NCBI GenBank assembly: GCA_948847595.1
Contig: CAQOGY010000009.1
Location: forward strand, 43,732 to 107,731
Direction of reading: 5' to 3'
DNA from: an uncultured Bacteroides sp.
GTDB taxonomy: Bacteria > Bacteroidota > Bacteroidia > Bacteroidales > Bacteroidaceae
Length of the DNA: 64,000 nucleotides
Shown here piece after piece: positions 26,679-35,537 of the stretch; position 1 is the stretch's first letter, and every line of letters starts with the position of its first letter. The notes below the pieces were generated by a model that saw only the letters and a list, made by a program, of their open reading frames with translations, was not told the origin of the DNA and searched no databases. Position numbers and translations under genes: made by a program.

Positions 26679-26714
26679 ATAAATGCCTATACTTGTTGTA
26701 GTACAGGCATTTAT
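26679..26714 (-). terminator. Terminator of the aminopeptidase P gene
   Basis: ATAAATGCCT (26679-26688) pairs with AGGCATTTAT (26705-26714). On the minus strand the hairpin is followed by TTATTTC, and it lies 43 bases after the stop of the aminopeptidase gene. Confidence 0.75.
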
Positions 26715-26757
26715 CGTTTTATGTGAATTCCGGTGCCATCTGTGAATAAAGTAGGGG

Positions 26758-28131
26758 TTATCTTAAAGCTTCCACTTCTTCGGGTGTCAGCGGAATTTTC
26801 TTGCCGAGTCGGCGGGCACCTGTCTCCGTGATGAGATAATCTTCTTCGTTGCGGATACCGCCGAAGTCTTTGTAAGTTTCCACTTTGTCGTAATTGATAA
26901 AATTGGTGAACTTCTTTTCTGCTTTCCACATATCAATCAGTTCGGGGATGAAGTAAATGCCCGGTTCTACGGTATGTACGAATCCCAGTTCCAGTGGAAT
27001 GGCGAGGCGTTGCGACTTGCGTCCGAACTGCGTGCTCTTCGGTTGACCGTTGTATCCTACCCATATCTCACCCAGATTTTCCATATCGTGAACATCCAGT
27101 CCCATCATGTGTCCTAATCCGTGCGGATAGAACAGGGCATGCGCGCCTTCGCGGACAGCATCTTCCGTATTTCCTTTCATTAGTCCGAGAGTTTTCATGC
27201 CGTCTACCATGACGCGGGCGGACAATTCGTATACATCCATATAAGGAATGCCCGGACGAAGCGCCTTGACAGATTCCAGATGCATCGCATTCTGGATTTC
27301 GTAAACTTCGCGCTGGCGGGTTGTAAATTTCTTATCCGCAGGAATCGTGGACGACATATCGCCTGCATAACCCGACTCGACTTCCGCACCTGCGTCAATC
27401 AGGAACAGATCGCCCGGTTTCACTTTATTTCCGTGATAATGGTTGTGCAGCGTCTGCCCGTTGATGGTGGCGATCGTTGCAAACGACAGTTCGCAGTTGT
27501 TGGACTCTGCCACGCGATTCATTTCCGCTACTACTTCATATTCGTACATTCCCGGACGAAGCACCTTCATGGCGGTGATGTGCATATCGGCAGTCACGTC
27601 ACAGGCTTTTTCTATTTCTACGATTTCTTCCGCCGACTTGTAGTTGCGCTGAGCTATGACGGCACGGATGAAAGGTACGGAACCTTCCTGACGTGCAGGT
27701 GGTATTCCGAGCCAGTCCATCAGTTTCAGTTTATGTTCGGGGCGGTAGGGAGGAAGATAATGAATTGCTTTTCCACTCTGGACGCATTTGTGCAGATAGC
27801 CGACGATATCGGCGGAAGCCATCATTTCCCTGATGCCGACACGTTCGCATTTTTCGCGTAACGTAGGCTGTGAGCCCATCCATACGATGGCATCGATGGA
27901 TAATTCGTCACCGAAAATAATTTCTTTGTCTTCGTCAATATCGATGATGGCCGAAAGTCCGGCACACGAAAGACCGAAATAATAAAGAAAAGTGGAGTCC
28001 TGACGATAACGGAACGTGTTATCCTCATAATTCAGCCCGCACTCGTCATTTCCCAGAAATAACAAAACTCCGGAGCCTAAATTCTTTTTCAGCAGGGCTC
28101 TGCGCTGCATATACGTCTCTTTGGCAAACAT
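26758..28131 (-). CDS. Xaa-Pro aminopeptidase (aminopeptidase P, M24B)
   Basis: Cytosolic dinuclear metallopeptidase that removes an N-terminal residue preceding proline. The N-terminal creatinase/AMP-N domain covers about residues 1-140. The C-terminal pita-bread domain shows the metal ligands in order: Asp in LIDAGAE, Asp in AGDMSSTIP, His in HGLGHMMGLDVHD, Glu in VEPGIYFIPE, and Glu in GGIRNEEDYLI. At 457 residues it is the usual bacterial length, so it is complete. It is monocistronic on the minus strand, with a TATCTTTG -7 box upstream at 28159 and a terminator after the stop. Confidence 0.94.
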   Translation of the reverse strand: MFAKETYMQRRALLKKNLGSGVLLFLGNDECGLNYEDNTFRYRQDSTFLYYFGLSCAGLSAIIDIDEDKEIIFGDELSIDAIVWMGSQPTLREKCERVGIREMMASADIVGYLHKCVQSGKAIHYLPPYRPEHKLKLMDWLGIPPARQEGSVPFIRAVIAQRNYKSAEEIVEIEKACDVTADMHITAMKVLRPGMYEYEVVAEMNRVAESNNCELSFATIATINGQTLHNHYHGNKVKPGDLFLIDAGAEVESGYAGDMSSTIPADKKFTTRQREVYEIQNAMHLESVKALRPGIPYMDVYELSARVMVDGMKTLGLMKGNTEDAVREGAHALFYPHGLGHMMGLDVHDMENLGEIWVGYNGQPKSTQFGRKSQRLAIPLELGFVHTVEPGIYFIPELIDMWKAEKKFTNFINYDKVETYKDFGGIRNEEDYLITETGARRLGKKIPLTPEEVEALR

Positions 28132-28158
28132 ACTGTCCTAATTTTTAAGTTCGTGCAA

Positions 28159-28166
28159 CAAAGATA
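28159..28166 (-). promoter_or_regulatory. -7 box TATCTTTG of the aminopeptidase P gene
   Basis: Minus-strand TATCTTTG, 28 bases before the ATG at 28131. No clear -33 TTTG at the expected distance. Confidence 0.5.
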
Positions 28167-28217
28167 TAATAAAGAATGAAATATTACATAATCAACAAGT
28201 GACAATTAAGCTACGAC

Positions 28218-28565
28218 TTACATAGAAAATTCTTTTTCTAATTCCTTTGTTACAGCTCTGTTGATAAATTCATTAATAGTAGTACCTGCGTTAGCGGCGG
28301 CTGTTGCTACCATTCCGTGCAGGTCGGAAGGCATACGTAGGACTAATTTTCCACTATACGGTTTACTTGGCTCCACTCCACGATCTTTGCAACTTGCCAA
28401 ATAGTCGTCAATAGCCCCTTCAAAGTCACTCTTTAATTCACTGATGGTTTCACCTTCGTAAGTGATGCAATCTTTTTTAAGACCGAGAACTTTACCGAAC
28501 AGGCAATTATCTTCTTCGTTGTATTCTACGCTACCAGCGTAACCTTTGTACTTTAACTGTCCCAT
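28218..28565 (-). CDS. hicB: HicB-family antitoxin
   Basis: Antitoxin of the type II HicAB system; it binds and blocks the HicA ribonuclease and represses its own promoter. The N-terminal partial RNase-H-like domain (YKGYAGSVEYNEEDNCLFGKV) leads to a C-terminal ribbon-helix-helix region (GKLVLRMPSDLHGMVATAA, then TTINEFINRAV) that should bind the operator upstream of hicA. The frame opens at 28601 and overlaps hicA, but the family start MGQLKYKGY corresponds to the ATG at 28565, eight bases after the hicA stop, so I use it. At 115 residues it is typical. Order hicA then hicB is the usual one. Confidence 0.9.
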   Translation of the reverse strand: MGQLKYKGYAGSVEYNEEDNCLFGKVLGLKKDCITYEGETISELKSDFEGAIDDYLASCKDRGVEPSKPYSGKLVLRMPSDLHGMVATAAANAGTTINEFINRAVTKELEKEFSM

Positions 28566-28572
28566 AATTACT

Positions 28573-28854
28573 TTATTCTTTACTTTGTTCATATTTCTCA
28601 ATCAGCTTGTTCTCACGGATATAAGCAAGTAACTGCTTTATCACGTATCCTTTAATAATATTAGACGGATGCGGCTTATGCATGATATACGAGCTTTTGT
28701 TATCAGCGCTTATAAATTCAACCCGTGAACCAGAAGTATTTCCTTTTTTTCCTTCACTATAACCAAATAACCCAAATAACCGTTTTACTTCATCGTAAGT
28801 GAAGTTCTTAGGCAATGTAAGGAAACGTTCTATTAGCTTTTCTTTTGTACCCAT
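28573..28854 (-). CDS. hicA: HicA-family mRNA interferase toxin
   Basis: Small toxin that cleaves mRNA and tmRNA when free of HicB. It has a double-stranded-RNA-binding-like fold with the family signature: a basic N-terminal helix, the GNTSGSRVEF strand, and the active-site histidine in HKPHPSN. The open frame reaches 28902, but that start lies upstream of the promoter and operator at 28873-28903, so the ATG at 28854 (MGTKEKLIERF) is the real start, giving 93 residues. The C-terminus has the long helix RENKLIEKYEQSKE. It is co-transcribed with hicB and lies in an AT-rich block with the giant helicase gene, about 150 bases from its 3' end. Confidence 0.9.
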   Translation of the reverse strand: MGTKEKLIERFLTLPKNFTYDEVKRLFGLFGYSEGKKGNTSGSRVEFISADNKSSYIMHKPHPSNIIKGYVIKQLLAYIRENKLIEKYEQSKE

Positions 28855-28872
28855 AATGTATAATGGTTTATG

Positions 28873-28903
28873 CAAAGATACTAAATTTAGTATCATGCTC
28901 AAG
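28873..28903 (-). promoter_or_regulatory. hicAB promoter with embedded perfect operator palindrome
   Basis: The minus-strand -7 box TATCTTTG lies at 28880-28873, with CTTG at 28903-28900 about 19 bases upstream as a weak -33. The spacer contains a perfect 18-base palindrome, GATACTAAATTTAGTATC (28877-28894), which overlaps the -7 box. That is the position expected for repression by the HicB ribbon-helix-helix dimer. Confidence 0.75.
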
Positions 28904-29009
28904 TGCTGGCTTTTCTTTTTATTAATTGATACTGATATTTAACATTAAAGCAAAGTAGATAACAGTGATTTTGAACTTAATTTGTTGTAAATTAAGATTT
29001 AATCTCTTA

Positions 29010-32000
29010 TCAATCTGTGTTCTTTTCTACAATGATTTTAGGTAATACAATCTTAACCTCTTGTTTGTCTTTCCGTCTTTCCCAATATACTACGAAGTTG
29101 ACAGCTGCCTCTTTAAGTCTATATCCTTTTTTATCTAACTCTTCAAGTGTATTTTGGAATTTTCTGGAGAAACGTAATATCTCGTTACCATGAAAGTCTG
29201 TACAGCCATTTGCTTTTAGCTGTAAAGGCATTCCACTTTTTAGATTATATATAGCGGCCTGACAATATGAGGAAATAAATGTGTCTAGATTTAAATCTTT
29301 GTGAGTTAATAAATAACATAGTCTTTGAGGTATAGGATATTGATTGTTGTCAGTCCGAATTTCTGTTAGTCCATTGACAATATTATTAAAATAATGTCCA
29401 TTTAGATGGATAGATATGTTTTGTTTTGCACGAGTGATGGCAACATATATTTCACGTTTCTTTTCATCTGAGAGTGAGTTACCATTGTTAAGGAGTAAAA
29501 AGACATTGTCGAACTCCTTTCCTTTTGCTTTGTGGATGGTGGAGACAATAACTGTTTCACCTTGAGCTGAATAAAAGTCTTCTAGATTGGATTCAAATAG
29601 ATAGGTTTTCCAGTCCGACAAATACTTTCGGGAGTAGATTTGTTCGAAAGTAAGTATGATGGAACGACATATTTCCCACGAAGAAGTATTGCCGAATTCG
29701 TATTTCAGCTTTCTCTTAGCTACTTCCCATCGTTCATTGTCGATAATATGGGTATCCTTAGTAAGATTTAGTACTTGGGTGAAATAGCGGATTTCATTTA
29801 AATCGCCTAAATAAAAATTACTGCTATTCGTTTGAACTAGTTTGGTGGCTATACCCTGTTCCTGTAAGAGGCATGATATAAAAACTGCTTCTTCGTTTGT
29901 TTTGGTGAGTACACCAGTCGTGCCTGCAAGCGGGCTTTCAACTACATCCTTTATTAAAGGAATAATTAAATTGTTTGATGGGTAGTAGGTGATACGAAGC
30001 GAACCATTCTCCGGTTGATGAGAGACAATAGGATTGTGCTTCATCCGATGAGGTATTTGATTGACAAATGAATTTGCGAATGTCACAAGATTGCTTTTAC
30101 TTCTGAAGTTTTCATATAACTCATAAAAGCGTGCTTGGTATTTGCTGATGAGGTATTGCATATATTTGGAGTCTGATTTACGAAAGGAATAGATGTTTTG
30201 ATCATCATCTCCTACAGCTATGACCTTTAGAGTTTCATTTTTATCTATAAGAGCAGTAATGAGATTGAATTCATCCTCTGTCATATCTTGTGCTTCATCA
30301 ATTACAAGTACGCTTTTGGTGATACGGCTTATTTCAACTTCATCATTCTTGATTTTGTCTATTGTATCTTTAATGACAGATTCTGATTTCTCAATCGAAC
30401 CTAGTTTGCCTAATAAGTCGAAACAATAGGAGTGAAAGGTCTTTATTTCAATGTAACCTACTGCATTTCCTATTAAATCATGAAGCCTTTTTCGGAATTC
30501 ACTAGCTGCTGCTCGTGAGAAGGTAAGCATGAGTAACTGTTCATGTTTTACGTCTTCCATTAATAACAGAGAAGCCAGTTTATGTACGAGTAAACGGGTT
30601 TTGCCACTTCCCGGACCAGCTGCGACAACAATGTGTCCCGGCTGATTGTCATTAATAATATTTAGTTGGCTTTCGGATAGCTCTCCGAACAATTGCTTGT
30701 ATTTGGTTGGAGTGATTCGTCTGCTAATCTCTTCTTTTCGTCCTCCTGGAAAATATTTTTGAATGAAAGACATATTGTTCAACCTGAAATAGTCATCAAC
30801 GAATCGCTGTGCTTCTTGGTTGTTTTGGCTCATTTTTCGTGCATATTCTCCTACAATGTGAATCTTTTGTGTTTTGTTACTATAGAATTTTTCTAGTTTG
30901 CGATAATCGTCCTGCTTATACCGTATATTTGTGTCTCCCAATCGTTTAATCGTCATTCGGTTGTATATGACTAGAAATCCACCTTCTATTTGCAGAGCTC
31001 CTATCCGGGAAAGGTAAAAAAGCGTATCTTCTATATCTTCGAGAGTAGTCAGTTCTTGAAACAATACTTGTTGTTTTTCATAGCTTTCTTTTAATTCTAC
31101 TACGGAAAATTCAACGAGAATTTCATCTCTTTTAGCTGAACCAGTTTCTGATTCAGTTTTTTCATATAGGTAATTTATTATAAACTCGGATAAAAGATGT
31201 CTGTCCTTTGTTTTTTTATCAAATGAAGTACTGGAGGATGAACACCGATAAATAGCACGATAGTTTCTATTATCATCTTTGTGTGAACGTATAATCCAGT
31301 TCTTTTCACACCAGAAATTTATGAGTGTTTTTAATTTGTCAAGACTAATCTCTTTTTTTATTTCAATTTCTGCTTGTTCACGTAATTCTTTCAAGTTAAA
31401 TAACTTCTCTTCTTCATTAAACTGTGTGAGGAGGAAATCTTCCAAACAGTTGTATAGTCTGGTGATTTCAAGAGAACGGTTTCGCTGCTCTTTTTTGATT
31501 ATATAAGCAGTGAGATCCTGATTGTCAGCCAATATCTTTTCGTCACGGAGTAAAGTTATTATCTGGATGACTTCATCATTGGGGATACCTAAATGATCGG
31601 AGATATAATCAATACGGGCCTCCGGTGCTTCATCATTTGCATACTTTCGACTTTTGGTTGATATGAGCTTTTTAATGATGCGAATAGCTTGCGTTTTTTG
31701 TTTTTCATTGAAGCGAGGAGACAGGTTAATTTTATCAATAGCTTCCTGAACTGTATTTGCCAATATACTGTCGGCAAATACACGTGGAATATTTTGTCCA
31801 CGGCGTAAATATCCGGATTCTTCAAGTGCTGCTATGGCCGTGGTCACACGAGTTTCTATGTTGGTGACATTCTCATCCCATCCGGCTCTACGAGCTATCT
31901 CTAAAGCTGACTGCGAAACAGTCGGGCGCAAGCGAGTGTTATTTTTTATAGCTTTCCAGACCTGTTGTATTTCTCCGATATGTAACTTCGTTTGATTAAG

Positions 32001-33824
32001 CAGGATGAAATGCTTTGTTAAATCTTCTTCGTCAAAAAGAATATAACAAGAGGCTTCGATATTCTCGTCTCGGCCAGCTCTGCCCGATTCCTGTACATAA
32101 TTCTCAAGTGAATCGGATATTTCATAATGGACTACGAGTCCTACATCTTTTTTGTCTACTCCCATTCCGAAAGCAGAAGTGGCTACCATAATTTGTACGA
32201 TGCCGGAGATGAAATCGTTTTGGTTTTCTGTTTTATCCTTAATGTCCATTTTTCCATGGAAAGCTCTAACGGAAAAACCGTCTTGCTTTAAACGCGCTGC
32301 GAGGGTGGAAGCTGTTCTTGTGCGTGCTACATAAATAATTGTCGGGCATTTCTTTAACTCAATAATCTCCCTTAGACACGTATATTTCTCTTCTTGCTGA
32401 CTTTTTTGGAATACTTGATATTCAAGGTTGGTCCGGTAACTGTTGGAGCGAAATAATTCTAACTGTATATTTAGCTTTTCTTTGAAATAAATGGAAATAT
32501 CCTCAATCACTTCCTGTTTGGCTGTTGCTGTGAAACAAGAGACGGGTATTGGTTGTACCAAACCTTTTTTCAGTTGTAGTTGTCTGATATAATCACCTAT
32601 GTAGAGATAGTCAACACGGAAATCTTGTCCCCATGAAGAAAAACAATGTGCTTCATCAATTACAAAACGAACAATTTTACGTCCCAATAATAATCTTTCA
32701 ATTGATTTTGACCGTAATGATTCGGGAGATATATAAAGAATGGAAGCAGTTCCGTTTTCAACTCTTTCAAAAGATTCAGAACGTTCTATAGGATCAAGCA
32801 AACCATTGATAGTGACTGCATCTGTAATGGAATATTTTCGTAGGTTGTCCACTTGATCTTTCATTAAAGACTGTAGAGGAGAAATAACTACTGTGAGTCC
32901 TTTAACTAATTCTCCACTCATTAATGCCGGGACTTGAAAAGTGATAGATTTTCCTCCTCCTGTAGGGAAGATTGCGAGGAGTGATTTACCTTTTAAAGCA
33001 GCTTTTACTGCGTCTTCTTGCAAAGATTGATTGTTGTAAGTTCGATAAGAATCAAAACCAAAGAAAGTTTTTAATCCTTTATGTGCGTCAAAAACCTGAT
33101 TACAAAAATCACATCCAGTCAAGCAAGGAGTATTACGTAATGCATACATGATTGACTCTACTTTCGGGTGCGAATGCAGTACCCAAGGTGGGGTAATAGA
33201 GTAGCGATCTTTACAATTGATTAGGGCAAGGCAATAAGCTAATTCGACAGGAGATTGGTTGATATAGTTTGTAAGTGGGGCATACTTACATAAATCACCG
33301 TCAAATCTGCGGTTTATGATAGCATCTAAATCCTCCTGCTGCTTTTCGTAGTTATAAGTAATATAATCAAAAAAGTAACCGAACTCTTTGGTATGATATA
33401 ATAGTGCAAAATAGATATCCTTTAAATCTTTGTCCAGACAATTAAATGCTTCTACCTCAGAGAGGAATAGCTCTTGTGCTTTGATTGAATCATTTAGTGG
33501 GTTGCTGAGGCTTTCTGTTTGTAATTTGTCGTCTTTCAATAAATGATGGTAAGGTCTTGCCGGAAATAATAAAGGCGAGAGATAGAGAGTGTCTATTACT
33601 TTGGGGTGTTTGTATCCGACTTGCGCAAATAAAGGCGAAATATATTGAAGATCATGATTCAAGATGTTATGTCCGCCTATATATTCTGTTTGTGCAATGA
33701 ATTGCATTAAATCTTTGGGCGAGTTGCAATGAAAAGAAGCTCCGTCATGGCGAATAGCTCCTATATCCAAAATCTGACGATTAGTTGGATTAATTTCAAG
33801 GTCAATAAAGGTGATATTTGTCAT
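29010..33824 (-). CDS. DnaQ-like + RecQ helicase + UvrD/Rep helicase fusion protein (1604 aa)
   Basis: Single protein with three nucleic-acid modules. Residues 1-125 resemble a DEDD exonuclease (FIDLE with D8/E10, GGHNILNHD with D58, LNDSIKAQELF with D112), but the His expected five residues before the last Asp is Ser107. Residues 234-241 hold a CxxxCxxC cluster. Residues about 265-600 are a RecQ helicase (Walker A FPTGGGKS at 286-293, DEAH 390-393, ESGRAGRD 579-586). Residues about 610-1030 contain winged-helix-like linkers. Residues about 1045-1500 are a UvrD/Rep superfamily-1 helicase (Walker A AAGPGSGKT 1068-1076, DEAQD 1176-1180, GDDDQNIYSF, then STIHKAKGKEFD, and VAITRAK). Both motors have intact ATPase motifs. 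The gene is AT-rich relative to its neighbours, which suggests transfer. It may act in DNA repair or phage defence; function is not established. Confidence 0.9.
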   Translation of the reverse strand: MTNITFIDLEINPTNRQILDIGAIRHDGASFHCNSPKDLMQFIAQTEYIGGHNILNHDLQYISPLFAQVGYKHPKVIDTLYLSPLLFPARPYHHLLKDDKLQTESLSNPLNDSIKAQELFLSEVEAFNCLDKDLKDIYFALLYHTKEFGYFFDYITYNYEKQQEDLDAIINRRFDGDLCKYAPLTNYINQSPVELAYCLALINCKDRYSITPPWVLHSHPKVESIMYALRNTPCLTGCDFCNQVFDAHKGLKTFFGFDSYRTYNNQSLQEDAVKAALKGKSLLAIFPTGGGKSITFQVPALMSGELVKGLTVVISPLQSLMKDQVDNLRKYSITDAVTINGLLDPIERSESFERVENGTASILYISPESLRSKSIERLLLGRKIVRFVIDEAHCFSSWGQDFRVDYLYIGDYIRQLQLKKGLVQPIPVSCFTATAKQEVIEDISIYFKEKLNIQLELFRSNSYRTNLEYQVFQKSQQEEKYTCLREIIELKKCPTIIYVARTRTASTLAARLKQDGFSVRAFHGKMDIKDKTENQNDFISGIVQIMVATSAFGMGVDKKDVGLVVHYEISDSLENYVQESGRAGRDENIEASCYILFDEEDLTKHFILLNQTKLHIGEIQQVWKAIKNNTRLRPTVSQSALEIARRAGWDENVTNIETRVTTAIAALEESGYLRRGQNIPRVFADSILANTVQEAIDKINLSPRFNEKQKTQAIRIIKKLISTKSRKYANDEAPEARIDYISDHLGIPNDEVIQIITLLRDEKILADNQDLTAYIIKKEQRNRSLEITRLYNCLEDFLLTQFNEEEKLFNLKELREQAEIEIKKEISLDKLKTLINFWCEKNWIIRSHKDDNRNYRAIYRCSSSSTSFDKKTKDRHLLSEFIINYLYEKTESETGSAKRDEILVEFSVVELKESYEKQQVLFQELTTLEDIEDTLFYLSRIGALQIEGGFLVIYNRMTIKRLGDTNIRYKQDDYRKLEKFYSNKTQKIHIVGEYARKMSQNNQEAQRFVDDYFRLNNMSFIQKYFPGGRKEEISRRITPTKYKQLFGELSESQLNIINDNQPGHIVVAAGPGSGKTRLLVHKLASLLLMEDVKHEQLLMLTFSRAAASEFRKRLHDLIGNAVGYIEIKTFHSYCFDLLGKLGSIEKSESVIKDTIDKIKNDEVEISRITKSVLVIDEAQDMTEDEFNLITALIDKNETLKVIAVGDDDQNIYSFRKSDSKYMQYLISKYQARFYELYENFRSKSNLVTFANSFVNQIPHRMKHNPIVSHQPENGSLRITYYPSNNLIIPLIKDVVESPLAGTTGVLTKTNEEAVFISCLLQEQGIATKLVQTNSSNFYLGDLNEIRYFTQVLNLTKDTHIIDNERWEVAKRKLKYEFGNTSSWEICRSIILTFEQIYSRKYLSDWKTYLFESNLEDFYSAQGETVIVSTIHKAKGKEFDNVFLLLNNGNSLSDEKKREIYVAITRAKQNISIHLNGHYFNNIVNGLTEIRTDNNQYPIPQRLCYLLTHKDLNLDTFISSYCQAAIYNLKSGMPLQLKANGCTDFHGNEILRFSRKFQNTLEELDKKGYRLKEAAVNFVVYWERRKDKQEVKIVLPKIIVEKNTD

Positions 33825-33848
33825 GCCTGTTTTTTTTAATCAACTGTT

Positions 33849-33856
33849 CAAAGATA
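33849..33856 (-). promoter_or_regulatory. -7 box TATCTTTG of the helicase-fusion gene
   Basis: Minus-strand TATCTTTG, 25 bases before the ATG at 33824. A TTTTG 11 bases further upstream is too close to be a standard -33, so only the -7 box is counted. Confidence 0.5.
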
Positions 33857-33950
33857 ATACTAATTTACAAAAGTATAATGAACTTCATAGAATAAATATT
33901 TGTTTAATTTATAAATTACTGTGATAGGATTAAAAATAATCCCACTAATC

Positions 33951-33981
33951 TGTGTAATCTCTCGTTAAAAAGTTACTTTTG
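33951..33981 (+). promoter_or_regulatory. Promoter of rpoN
   Basis: TGTG at 33951-33954 (weak -33) and TACTTTTG at 33974-33981 (full TAnnTTTG), 19 bases apart, with the rpoN ATG 31 bases downstream. Confidence 0.55.
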
Positions 33982-34012
33982 TAGCGAGAAACAGTAGAAA
34001 GCAAAAACGAAT

Positions 34013-35497
34013 ATGGCACAAGGTTCCCGTCAAATACAATCGCAGGCGCAACAGCAGATACAAACGCTCTCGCCACAGCAGATTCTGGTCGTGAAGTTGT
34101 TGGAGCTTCCCGCAGTCGAGCTGGAAGACCGTATCCATGCTGAACTATTGGAAAATCCGGCGCTTGAAGAAGGCAAAGAAGACGCTGCTACAGATGAATA
34201 TGCCGATGGCGTCAGTCCGGAAGAAGGCATGGATAACGATGCCAATGATTATGATTCTTTAAGTGATTATCTCACCGAAGACGATATCCCCGACTATAAA
34301 TTGCAGGAAAACAACCGCTCGAGGGACGAGCAGGCGGAAGATATTCCTTTCTCCGACGCCACCTCTTTTTATGAAATCCTGAAAGAACAACTCCGTGAAC
34401 GTAACCTGACCGAGCACCAGTGCGAACTGGTGGAATATCTGATCGGTTCGCTGGACGATGACGGACTGCTCCGTAAATCGCTGGAAAGTATCTGTGACGA
34501 ACTGGCTATCTACGCCGGTATCGAATCTACGGAAGAAGAACTGGAAGAGGCTCTGTGCATCCTGCAGGATTTTGACCCGGCAGGTATCGGAGCACGCAAC
34601 CTTCAGGAATGTCTGATGATACAGATTCTGCGCAAGAAGAGCGAAGAGAAGAACCCGTCACCGATATTGAACCTGGAAGAGCGCATCATCAGTGACTGTT
34701 ATGAAGAATTTACCCGGAAGCACTGGGAGAAAATCATTAAGAAACTGGATGTCAGAGAAGAGACTTTCAATGAGGCGATTGCCGAAATAACCAAGTTGAA
34801 TCCCCGTCCGGGCGCTTCGCTCGGAGAAACCATCGGAAGAAACCTACAGCAGATTGTTCCCGATTTTCTGGTGGATACCTACGATGACGGAACGATTAAC
34901 GTAAGCCTGAATAACCGCAATGTTCCCGAACTCCGGATGAGCCGCGACTTTACCGAGATGGTGGAGGAGCATACCAAAAATAAGGCGAACCAGTCCAAAG
35001 AGTCGAAAGAAGCCATGATGTTCCTGAAACAGAAGATGGATGCGGCACAAGGATTTATCGATGCGGTGAAGCAGCGGCAGAATACATTGATGACTACCAT
35101 GCAGGCGATTATCGACTTGCAGCGTCCTTTCTTCCTCGAAGGCGACGAGTCATTGCTGAAACCGATGATTCTCAAAGATGTGGCAGAACGTACCGGACTG
35201 GATATCTCTACGATTTCCCGTGTCAGTAACAGCAAATACGTACAGACCAACTTCGGCATCTATCCGCTTAAATTCTTCTTCAGCGATGGCTATACGACGG
35301 AAGACGGAGAGGAAATGTCCGTACGCGAGATACGTAAGATTCTGAAAGAATGCATTGACGGAGAAGACAAAAAGAAACCGCTGACAGATGACGAACTGGC
35401 GGATATCCTGAAGGAAAAAGGCTATCCTATCGCCCGCCGTACGGTGGCGAAATACCGTCAGCAGTTGAATATACCGGTGGCAAGACTGAGAAAGTGA
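34013..35497 (+). CDS. rpoN: RNA polymerase sigma-54 factor
   Basis: Alternative sigma factor that needs AAA+ enhancer-binding activators and reads -24/-12 promoters. Region I is Gln-rich with Leu-rich repeats (QIQSQAQQQIQTLSPQQILVVKLLELP). The acidic region II is at about residues 55-105. The core-binding domain follows (residues about 118-300), then the HTH (VAERTGLDISTISRVSNSKYVQT) that contacts the -12 element, and the RpoN box ARRTVAKYRQQLNIP near the C-terminus that contacts the -24 element. The length, 494 residues, is normal. It heads a plus-strand run with a PAP2-like gene 40 bases later, separated by heptamer repeats. Confidence 0.97.
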   Translation: MAQGSRQIQSQAQQQIQTLSPQQILVVKLLELPAVELEDRIHAELLENPALEEGKEDAATDEYADGVSPEEGMDNDANDYDSLSDYLTEDDIPDYKLQENNRSRDEQAEDIPFSDATSFYEILKEQLRERNLTEHQCELVEYLIGSLDDDGLLRKSLESICDELAIYAGIESTEEELEEALCILQDFDPAGIGARNLQECLMIQILRKKSEEKNPSPILNLEERIISDCYEEFTRKHWEKIIKKLDVREETFNEAIAEITKLNPRPGASLGETIGRNLQQIVPDFLVDTYDDGTINVSLNNRNVPELRMSRDFTEMVEEHTKNKANQSKESKEAMMFLKQKMDAAQGFIDAVKQRQNTLMTTMQAIIDLQRPFFLEGDESLLKPMILKDVAERTGLDISTISRVSNSKYVQTNFGIYPLKFFFSDGYTTEDGEEMSVREIRKILKECIDGEDKKKPLTDDELADILKEKGYPIARRTVAKYRQQLNIPVARLRK

Positions 35498-35501
35498 GTT
35501 T

Positions 35502-35532
35502 AAAGTATTAACTATAAAGTATTAAGTATTAG
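35502..35532 (+). repeat. Heptamer repeat element at the rpoN/PAP2 junction (single arm)
   Basis: Thirty-one bases made of four heptamers plus three bases: AAAGTAT, TAACTAT, AAAGTAT, TAAGTAT, TAG. It starts four bases after the rpoN stop. The design of four sevens plus three is the same as in the elements at 37276 and 58359, but no inverted arm is present here. Confidence 0.6.
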
Positions 35533-35537
35533 TGCTG

